A stretch of DNA of 5,378 nt from the NCBI GenBank assembly GCA_015486685.1, contig WFRC01000026.1, forward strand, positions 1-5,378, in the 5' to 3' direction. The notes below the pieces were generated by a model. It was not told where the DNA came from, did no database searches, and saw nothing but the letters and a program-made list of their open reading frames with translations. Made by a program: the position numbers and the translations under genes. This document shows, piece by piece, positions 1 to 5,378 of the stretch. The number at the start of each line of letters is the position of its first letter. Positions within the stretch are counted from its first letter, which is position 1. Source of the stretch: Caldifarciminota bacterium. GTDB taxonomy: Bacteria; Hydrothermota; UBA3072; WFRC01.

Positions 1-219
1 ATTGGATTTGCAAAAAAGGGCATAGAGCCATCTACAAAGAGGGCAATGGCTCTCCGTGCAGCAAAATCTGTTGCACTGGCAAAAATATCAAAGGTGTTTG
101 GTAAACGATTTATCCCACACCCAATTGTTTTATCAGATACAATCACCGAAGAGGGGAAAGCAGAGGTGCTCGTTGCAGTCCCTATCAATTATTTTATAGG
201 AGATGCGAATGTTAAATGA
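1..219 (+). CDS. C-terminal fragment of a protein, possibly LPP20-like (5' end outside window)
   Basis: Frame 1 is open from the first base to a TGA at 217-219, giving 72 residues of a protein whose start lies before the window. The other two plus frames hit stops early (one at about base 23, one at about base 170). The segment KRAMALRAAKSVALAKIS, near residues 13-30, resembles the 'ALRAAK..A...' helix of LPP20-type lipoproteins and related envelope proteins. It is followed by a short beta-like stretch ending in EVLVAVPINYF. That resemblance is from memory of the family and is weak. The N-terminus is missing, so any signal peptide or lipobox cannot be seen. The last 11 bases overlap the start of the phosphatase gene, which suggests translational coupling and one operon. 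That the frame is coding is fairly secure; the family name is not. Confidence 0.6.
   Translation: MGFAKKGIEPSTKRAMALRAAKSVALAKISKVFGKRFIPHPIVLSDTITEEGKAEVLVAVPINYFIGDANVK
198..202 (+). promoter_or_regulatory. Ribosome binding site AGGAG that sets the phosphatase start
   Basis: AGGAG directly abuts an ATG at 203, leaving no spacer, but lies 6 bases before the in-frame ATG at 209. The second ATG therefore fits normal initiation spacing. The site lies inside the coding sequence of the upstream gene, as expected for coupled operon genes. Confidence 0.7.
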
Positions 220-988
220 TATCATAGAGGCAGCAAAGATTGGAGGAACTATCCTGAGAAAATATTTTAGAGAGATGAAGGGCAGTGAAATTGCCAAAAA
301 GGGATTTAAGGATTATGTTACAATTGCGGATAAAGAATCAGAAACCGCCATAACCGATTTTCTAAAGAGAAAATTTCCTGATGCAGGTATATACGCCGAA
401 GAAACAGGTGAAAGTATAAAAAGGAAAAACAGATTTATCATAGACCCTCTGGACGGCACGAAGAATTTTATATACGGTATACCATTCTTCTGTGTTTCCA
501 TTGCATACCAGGAAAATGAGCAGATGAAATATGGGGTAATCTATGACCCTGTCAGGGATGAAATGTTTTCCGCAGAAAGGAGCAAAGGTGCATTTCTTAA
601 TGATAATAGGATTTTTGTCTCCGAAAGAAAATCAATATCAGAATCTATGATAGTAACAGGTTTTCCTCCCACTGCATATTCATTGGTTGATAAATATATA
701 CTAATGTTAAAAAACGCCATTCTCAATTCAAATGCTGTAAGAAGGTTGGGCTCAGCGGCATTAGACCTTGCCTATGTGGGTTGTGGAAGATTGGATGGTG
801 ATTTTGAGTTTCGCCTTAATCCCTGGGATGTTGCAGCAGGCTGGATAATTATTGAAGAAGCAGGTGGAGTTATCACAGATACAGAGGGAGAGAACAATGT
901 TCTTAAAGGTAATATTGTGGCAGGAAACAAATTTATCCATTCGGAAATATTAGAGGTAATAAAAAGCATCGGCTCTTTATCAATATGA
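209..988 (+). CDS. suhB: Inositol monophosphatase family protein (SuhB-like)
   Basis: This is a Mg2+-dependent sugar or polyol phosphatase of the inositol monophosphatase superfamily, cytoplasmic, 259 residues, which is the usual full length. The family hydrolyses myo-inositol 1-phosphate and, in some bacteria and archaea, fructose 1,6-bisphosphate. Numbering from the ATG at 209, the metal-binding signature is complete: an EE pair at 64-65, DPLDGT at 79-84 with metal ligands D79 and D82, and NPWDVAAG with D207. The RRLGSAALDLAYVGCGRLDG segment is also typical and closely resembles E. coli SuhB. ATG 209 is preferred over ATG 203 because AGGAG (198-202) is spaced properly only from 209; starting at 203 would add two residues (MR). 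The gene overlaps the preceding one by 11 bases and converges with the repeat-protein gene, with 11 bases between stops. The family is certain. The substrate, and whether it also acts as an rRNA-processing or antitermination factor like E. coli SuhB, cannot be told from sequence. Confidence 0.93.
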   Translation: MLNDIIEAAKIGGTILRKYFREMKGSEIAKKGFKDYVTIADKESETAITDFLKRKFPDAGIYAEETGESIKRKNRFIIDPLDGTKNFIYGIPFFCVSIAYQENEQMKYGVIYDPVRDEMFSAERSKGAFLNDNRIFVSERKSISESMIVTGFPPTAYSLVDKYILMLKNAILNSNAVRRLGSAALDLAYVGCGRLDGDFEFRLNPWDVAAGWIIIEEAGGVITDTEGENNVLKGNIVAGNKFIHSEILEVIKSIGSLSI

Positions 989-999
989 AACTAACATTA

Positions 1000-3732
1000 T
1001 CAGTTTTGGGCATCCAAAAATTTATCAATGAAATATTGACATACAGGGGATGTTTCCCTACCCTTCAAAATTTTTAATTCTGTCTTCACATCATCTCCAC
1101 CAATTCTTCCTAATGCCTCAATAGTAAGTGCCCTATATCTTTCATCATCGGCATACAATCCCTGCCATATCGCCCTTTTTATTTCCCGTTTAATGTTTTC
1201 CTGTTTGGATTTTTCGCCGATTAAACCAAATGTTTTTATAACGAGAGGGTCTTCCCCTTTTTGAAATTTCTCCAATAACCGCGGAGTAATTATGGTATCG
1301 TCATAACCTGAAAGTGCATTTACAGCAGCGGAACGGACAACAAATTCAGGGGACTTTAACTTTTTTATAAATATAGGTATATCATCGGGAGATTTTATTT
1401 TGCCAAGCGCAACCACAGATACAAGTTTTACAGTTTCATCTTTATTATTCAGATATCTTTTGACTGTTTTTCGGGCGTTTTCCCCCCCTATTTTTCCGAT
1501 TGAATATATAATAGAACGAAGCAAAAGTTTATTTTTAGGTTGTTTCAGCATTGGTATTATGGAATCCACCGCATTATCAGGCTTTATCTCACTGATAAGA
1601 TAGAGTGCATTTACCCTTTCCTCCTTATTATCTGAATGGAGACATTTGAAAAGACAGGAGGTGAAAGAATCGGGGAATGCCTTTACAAAATCTTTTATAG
1701 CCCGCAGTTCCAATCCACTTTCCGTATCCATTTTTTTATCACATATATATTTTCGTGCAGCAGAGGGATGTTTTTTTAATTCCTTTCTTGCCGCTTTTAT
1801 TTCATCCTTTGCATCCCCTACTTCCCATTCCGCAGCAACATCAAATATCTGTTTTATATCCATTTTTGTAAAATTCGGTACAGGTTTTTGGGCTATTTTC
1901 TTTTTGACACGTTGACTTGTTCCATCAATACCAATGCCATACATCTTATCCCACCATATCCTGCCATCCATCCTTACACCTTTATATGGGTATGTATCCT
2001 TCCCTTTCTTGTCAATAAATATACCCAATCCCGTAAATCCCCTTGCAAGATTTGCACTACCTTCTCCGAGATTTTCTGTCGTAAGATACCTATCATTTCC
2101 ATTCAAGTCTGCAAATAACCCAAAAGAATTTGTCAATCCTACACCTATTCCTCCACTTACATTATAACTGTCATCGCCATCCTTATCTATTAAAATACCA
2201 CAGGCTAAATCGTGTCCTTCACCTATTGACGGACCATATCGGGAAAAATACTGGTCATCTCCCGCATTGTCAATAAGTAGCCCATAGGACAGGTGGATGC
2301 CTGCACCCTGTGCATATTCGGTGGCAATATAATGGTCATTTCCTGCTTCATCATACAAAAATCCTGCCGAATACCAATAGCTTGTTCCCTGTGCATATAC
2401 CTCTGCGTTATAAAAATCATTACCTCCACCGTCATATAAAAATGCAATACCTCCACCATAATCAGGCCTTGCACCTATGGCAAATCCCTGAGACATTGAA
2501 CGATAATCATTGGGGAGCAAGGGCGTATGTGGATACCTGCCGCCTGAATAATATACATCGTTACCCGAACCATCAAGAAGAGCTGCATAGGAATAAGTGC
2601 CTGCCATTGCCTGGGCATAGCACTGGGCAAAATATCTATCATTCCCTGCATTATCTTGAAGTATGCTCAAGCCGAATGTAGAAGCGGATTCCGTAAAATA
2701 TCCTCCATTATAAATATCATTTCCATTATTATCCACAACTATCCCTATTCCGAATAGTGAACTTGCTATAGAGTTATCAAATCCTGAATAGAAATCGTTG
2801 CCTCCTCCATCATACAAAAATCCTATTCCCATAAGACCACTGCCTAATGAAAAGACCTTATCCCGTGAAATATATTTATCATCTCCCGAAACATCTATTA
2901 CAATAGAGATGGGATTGGATAACACACCTATACCGCCGGCAATCCTGCCGGAATATGTATCATTTCCCCCAAAATCCACAACAAGTGCATATTTATCCGA
3001 ATACGAATTATTCCCATTCCCACCAATGGCAACCCAACCAATTGGGGTTTTGAATGTAATTATGGTATCAGGTAAAGTTATCCCCTTTATTTCCTTTAAG
3101 AAATCTGAAATCCCTTTTGAAACAATATATCCTGCGGATAGTATCAGGTTAAACTTCACTTTTCTCGCCCACTCCATAAGTGTGTCCGTTTTCACTTTAA
3201 GTATGGTATCAGATGTATCATAGGGTACACCAAATTCCCTGAGCAAAATTCCGTAAAGATAATCATCCGTTGAATCATCTTCATCACCCCAGAATGAAGA
3301 TGCTTCTGCGAGTATTCTTATTTTTTGCAGACTATCCAATCCTGAAAATGCAGAAATCAACAGGTTTTCTGCTGATGAAATTTTTGAAATCAACCTATTT
3401 ACGGGCAAGTCAATGTTTTTCGGTAGACCATTTATCCATTTTTTTTGATTTACCTGAGTATTTAATTTATTTATCCCAAGTGCTCTTGCTTCCAATTTGT
3501 ATATTGTGGGAATATTCCCTTCTTTAAAGACCTTTACCGAATTTTCTGCATAATCGATGCCTTTTAGTGGAGACTTCATCCATAATTCTATATTCGGCAG
3601 AACCCACTTTTCGTCCTGTTTCCAGAGTTTAGGATATTCAATCTCCTTTTGATTAACAGATAATAAATCTAATGCCTTCTGGAAACTTGGGTCATTAGAA
3701 ATATTTAAGGATACAATAAATAAAATAAGCAC
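1000..3732 (-). CDS. Large repeat protein: 12 DxxGNDxY repeats fused to C-terminal HEAT-like repeats
   Basis: A 910-residue protein, not recognised as a named family. It starts at GTG 3732 behind a perfect AGGAGG and ends in TGA at 1000-1002. Residues 1-12 (MLILFIVSLNIS) are hydrophobic and may be a minimal export signal, but there is no basic n-region and no clear cleavage site. Residues 13-240 are of unknown fold. Residues 253-581 hold twelve D-x-x-G-[ND/DD]-D-x-Y motifs about 27 residues apart, each preceded by a short hydrophobic strand and often a G-x-G or YAQG segment. This suggests a stacked beta structure with acidic turns that could bind Ca2+. Residues from about 625 to 910 form helical pairs of about 30 residues with HEAT/PBS-lyase-like character (for example SIIYSIGKIGG, VSVVALGKIKS and TIEALGRIGGD). 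An exported, calcium-stabilised scaffold or surface protein is my inference; nothing catalytic is visible. It lies 48 bases downstream of the S1 gene on the same strand. Confidence 0.88.
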   Translation of the reverse strand: MLILFIVSLNISNDPSFQKALDLLSVNQKEIEYPKLWKQDEKWVLPNIELWMKSPLKGIDYAENSVKVFKEGNIPTIYKLEARALGINKLNTQVNQKKWINGLPKNIDLPVNRLISKISSAENLLISAFSGLDSLQKIRILAEASSFWGDEDDSTDDYLYGILLREFGVPYDTSDTILKVKTDTLMEWARKVKFNLILSAGYIVSKGISDFLKEIKGITLPDTIITFKTPIGWVAIGGNGNNSYSDKYALVVDFGGNDTYSGRIAGGIGVLSNPISIVIDVSGDDKYISRDKVFSLGSGLMGIGFLYDGGGNDFYSGFDNSIASSLFGIGIVVDNNGNDIYNGGYFTESASTFGLSILQDNAGNDRYFAQCYAQAMAGTYSYAALLDGSGNDVYYSGGRYPHTPLLPNDYRSMSQGFAIGARPDYGGGIAFLYDGGGNDFYNAEVYAQGTSYWYSAGFLYDEAGNDHYIATEYAQGAGIHLSYGLLIDNAGDDQYFSRYGPSIGEGHDLACGILIDKDGDDSYNVSGGIGVGLTNSFGLFADLNGNDRYLTTENLGEGSANLARGFTGLGIFIDKKGKDTYPYKGVRMDGRIWWDKMYGIGIDGTSQRVKKKIAQKPVPNFTKMDIKQIFDVAAEWEVGDAKDEIKAARKELKKHPSAARKYICDKKMDTESGLELRAIKDFVKAFPDSFTSCLFKCLHSDNKEERVNALYLISEIKPDNAVDSIIPMLKQPKNKLLLRSIIYSIGKIGGENARKTVKRYLNNKDETVKLVSVVALGKIKSPDDIPIFIKKLKSPEFVVRSAAVNALSGYDDTIITPRLLEKFQKGEDPLVIKTFGLIGEKSKQENIKREIKRAIWQGLYADDERYRALTIEALGRIGGDDVKTELKILKGRETSPVCQYFIDKFLDAQN
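1003..1860 (-). other. HEAT-like repeat domain of the 910-residue protein
   Basis: Residues from about 625 to 910 form a run of amphipathic helix pairs. Roughly six or seven units can be counted, beginning near residues 675, 703, 736, 767, 798, 830 and 865. Typical HEAT/PBS-lyase endings of the form 'A...(L/I)G(K/R)I(G/K)' occur at SIGKIGG (744-750), ALGKIKS (775-781), TFGLIGE (834-840) and ALGRIGG (873-879). Domains of this kind usually form curved protein-binding solenoids. Linker residues 605-625 are basic and proline-containing (for example QRVKKKIAQKPVP), separating this part from the acidic repeat array. Confidence 0.75.
1990..2976 (-). repeat. Twelve-copy 27-residue GND repeat array (protein level)
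   Basis: In the 910-residue protein the eight-residue motif D-x-x-G-(N/D/K)-D-x-Y begins at residues 253, 280, 308, 334, 360, 387, 434, 461, 488, 516, 542 and 574. The spacings are 27, 28, 26, 26, 27, 47, 27, 27, 28, 26 and 32. Copies three and seven share an identical 11-residue core, FLYDGGGNDFY (bases 2788-2820 and 2410-2442), while other copies vary at the x positions. At the DNA level the units are diverged relics of about 81 bases. Copies 5, 7 and 8 are followed by YAQ(A/G), at about residues 372-375, 446-449 and 473-476. Confidence 0.9.
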
Positions 3733-3780
3733 ATTTCCTCCTCCCGTTGGGGTCAGTCATTAACAATTATCATTTTCCTT
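3733..3780 (-). other. Spacer between S1 and the repeat-protein gene
   Basis: The 48 non-coding bases between two minus-strand genes hold the AGGAGG site for the downstream gene. I see no GC-rich hairpin followed by a T-tract, and no convincing -35/-10 pair. Read-through from the S1 gene is the simplest reading, though a weak AT-rich promoter cannot be excluded. Confidence 0.5.
3737..3742 (-). promoter_or_regulatory. Perfect AGGAGG ribosome binding site for the repeat-protein gene
   Basis: Minus-strand AGGAGG lies 4 bases before the GTG at 3732; an overlapping GGGAGG at 3740-3745 lies 7 bases before it. An ATG at 3734, one frame over, would read only nine codons before TAA at 3705-3707, so GTG is the start. 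No other usual start codon precedes it in frame before a stop at 3757-3759. Confidence 0.8.
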
Positions 3781-5378
3781 TTAATCTTCTTCTTCCGCCT
3801 CTTTAGTTTCCTCCTTTACACTTGTATGTTCTTCCATCTCTTTTTCTTCTCCGTCTTTGTTTTCTTCTTTTATTTCTTCTTCCACCTTCTCTTCATTCAT
3901 TTCCTCTTTGGTCTCCTCTTTTTCCGTTTTCTCGTGCTCTTCTAAAATCCTGGTCTTATCAATTAATTCCTCCATTACGGGCGTTGACTCTTTTTCTATC
4001 TGCTCTTTATGTTCTTCAATCAGTTTCTTTTCTTCTTCCTTTTCCTTTTCTAACAACTTTTCTTGATAAATCCTTTCAGATAGTATGATGTTCCTTCCTT
4101 TCTCATTGATATCAATAATTTCAAGCGTTAGAATCTCGTTTACCTTATATTTATCCTTTGGCTTTTTAATACCCTTTTTCGCAAGGTGATGAAATGGAAC
4201 AAATCCTCTCAATCCTTTTTCAAGATTTACCACAACACCACGGGGCAAAAGTTCAGTAACTTTGCCTGTAACATTATCCCCAATTTTATACTGTTTAATA
4301 AAAATCTTGAATGGGTCTGTTTCCAATTGTTTAAGCCCTAATGAAATTCTCCTTTTCTCTCTATCAATACTTAATACCTTGCAATCAATTTTATCACCCT
4401 TTTTTAATACTTCCTTCGGATGATTAATTCTCTTTACCCAGGAAATATCGGATATATGCAGGAGACCTTCAACGCCTTTCTCTAAAGAAACAAATGCCCC
4501 AAAATTTGTGAGATTGATAATTTTACCGGAAACCTTTTTGCCCACAGGATATTTTTTTTCTATACCATCCCATGGGTCAGGAGCTGCCTGTCTAAGTCCC
4601 AGCGAAACCTTTTGAGCCGATTTATCCACTTCCAGAACAATTGCTTCCACCATATCTCCTATGTTCATTACCTCTGACGGATGTTTTATATGCTGAGTCC
4701 ATGACATTTCCGATATATGAATTAAGCCTTCAATACCTTCCTCTAATTCAATAAATGCCCCATACTCGGTGAGTGATACAACCCTTCCCCTTACTCTCTG
4801 TCCAATGGGGTATCTTTCTTCTATATCGTCCCACGGATTTGGGGTCAATTGCTTTAATCCAAGAGACACCCTTTCTTTCTCTTTGTCCATCTTTATAACC
4901 TTTACTTTCAGTGTATCACCCAGTGCAAGAATTTCTGACGGATGTGACAGCCTACCCCAGGACATATCTGTAATATGAAGTAAACCATCCACTCCACCCA
5001 AATCAACAAATGCTCCAAACTCGGTAATATTCTTAACTACACCTTCAATAATGTCATTTTCATTCACTGAACCAAAGAATTTCTTTTTTATGTTTTCTCT
5101 CTCTTCTTCAATCAGTATTCTTCTTGAAACAACAATATTTCTCCTTTTCCAATTGAGTTTTATTACCTTTACCATAACATTCTGCCCAATAAAATCGTCG
5201 AATCTAACAGCAGTTTTAACATCCACCTGAGACCCCGGAAGGAATGCCTCAACTCCAAACATATTAACCATTAAACCACCTTTGACCCTTCTGATAACAC
5301 GTGCTTCTACAGGTGTTTCATCTTGAAAATATTGCTTAATTTTATCCCACACCATAATGAAATCTGCCTTTTTTTTGG
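3781..5378 (-). CDS. rpsA: 30S ribosomal protein S1 (5' end outside window)
   Basis: S1 is the large RNA-binding protein of the 30S subunit that helps load mRNA for translation initiation. Counting from the methionine at 5355, OB-fold S1 domains lie near residues 15-80, 101-169, 185-256, 271-343 and 358-429. They carry family hallmarks such as EAFLPGSQVD, FGAFVDLGGVDGLLHITDMSW and HPSE, and linkers of the type QL.P.PWD.IE..YP.G. The first visible domain matches domain 2 of E. coli S1, so domain 1 is missing. The frame stays open upstream of that methionine to the window edge and reads KKKADFI, which matches the usual LS(K/R)xKA linker between domains 1 and 2. No Shine-Dalgarno sits before the ATG. 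The true start is therefore beyond 5378. The last visible domain (358-429) is diverged, lacking the HIS(D/E) signature. A charged tail of about 95 residues follows. The stop is TAA at 3781-3783. Confidence 0.95.
   Translation of the reverse strand, partial: KKKADFIMVWDKIKQYFQDETPVEARVIRRVKGGLMVNMFGVEAFLPGSQVDVKTAVRFDDFIGQNVMVKVIKLNWKRRNIVVSRRILIEEERENIKKKFFGSVNENDIIEGVVKNITEFGAFVDLGGVDGLLHITDMSWGRLSHPSEILALGDTLKVKVIKMDKEKERVSLGLKQLTPNPWDDIEERYPIGQRVRGRVVSLTEYGAFIELEEGIEGLIHISEMSWTQHIKHPSEVMNIGDMVEAIVLEVDKSAQKVSLGLRQAAPDPWDGIEKKYPVGKKVSGKIINLTNFGAFVSLEKGVEGLLHISDISWVKRINHPKEVLKKGDKIDCKVLSIDREKRRISLGLKQLETDPFKIFIKQYKIGDNVTGKVTELLPRGVVVNLEKGLRGFVPFHHLAKKGIKKPKDKYKVNEILTLEIIDINEKGRNIILSERIYQEKLLEKEKEEEKKLIEEHKEQIEKESTPVMEELIDKTRILEEHEKTEKEETKEEMNEEKVEEEIKEENKDGEEKEMEEHTSVKEETKEAEEED
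3784..4068 (-). other. Glu/Lys-rich low-complexity tail of S1
   Basis: The last 95 residues after the final S1 domain (from about residue 430) are dominated by Glu and Lys, with a net acidic end (EAEEED). They are probably disordered or a charged single helix or coiled coil. On the mRNA this is a nearly pure purine tract built from GAA, GAG and AAA codons. Charged S1 tails occur in several phyla; this one is long and of unknown role. Confidence 0.8.

Noticed and set aside
1004..1019. Inverted repeat TTTTGG-GCAT-CCAAAA as a terminator
   Set aside because: The stem has only two G-C pairs, lies within the last codons of the minus-strand gene, and has no T-tract after it on either strand.
2310..2681. 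Plus-strand open frame of 123 codons opposite the repeat array
   Set aside because: It is a shadow of the repeat gene: its His/Asn/Tyr-rich composition mirrors the periodic DNA, and there is no ribosome binding site or recognisable domain.
1990..2976. CRISPR array or tandem DNA repeat
   Set aside because: The repetition is at the protein level with a three-base codon structure and varied DNA; there are no identical repeats separated by unique spacers.
1990..2976. Classical RTX haemolysin-type repeats
   Set aside because: The GND motifs look similar, but the period is about 27 residues instead of nine and the GGxGxDxLx pattern is absent.
2798..3223. Plus-strand open frame of 141 codons
   Set aside because: It is antisense to the well-supported 910-residue gene and has no family features; openness is explained by codon bias of the opposite strand.
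3740..3760. CCC-CAAC-GGG hairpin in the spacer as a terminator for S1
   Set aside because: Only a three-pair stem, no T-tract, and it overlaps the ribosome binding site of the next gene.
3822..4088. Leu/Ser/Phe-rich plus-strand frames resembling a membrane protein
   Set aside because: These are the complement of the Glu/Lys codons of the S1 tail; GAA/GAG/AAA read in reverse give Ser, Leu and Phe codons.

Overview
The window is AT-rich bacterial chromosome, densely coding and with almost no intergenic space. It has strong AGGAG/AGGAGG ribosome-binding sites and housekeeping-type genes (a SuhB-like phosphatase and ribosomal protein S1). The six-domain-style S1 and the large, apparently exported repeat protein suggest a Gram-negative-type or deep-branching candidate-phylum bacterium. 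The sequence alone does not fix the phylum, and nothing here looks like a phage, plasmid or insertion element.

Layout: (i) 1-219, plus strand, the 3' end of a gene that begins before the window, possibly LPP20-like. (ii) 209-988, plus strand, a complete inositol-monophosphatase-family enzyme whose start overlaps the previous gene by 11 bases, so the two are probably co-transcribed. (iii) 989-999, an 11-base gap between convergent stop codons. (iv) 1000-3732, minus strand, a 910-residue protein with three parts: an N-terminal region of unknown fold behind a short hydrophobic leader, twelve copies of a D-x-x-G-[ND/DD]-D-x-Y motif at a strikingly regular period of about 27 residues, and a C-terminal HEAT-like helical repeat domain. 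(v) 3733-3780, a 48-base spacer. (vi) 3781-5378, minus strand, ribosomal protein S1, whose 5' end lies outside the window.

The two plus-strand genes form one transcriptional unit. The two minus-strand genes (S1 first, then the repeat protein) may form a second. The units converge near position 995. No functional link between S1 and the repeat protein is evident. The most unusual item is the 910-residue protein: its acidic 27-residue repeat array differs from the classical nine-residue RTX repeat and is fused to HEAT repeats. The whole window is accounted for by genes; no stretch over 300 bases lacks one.
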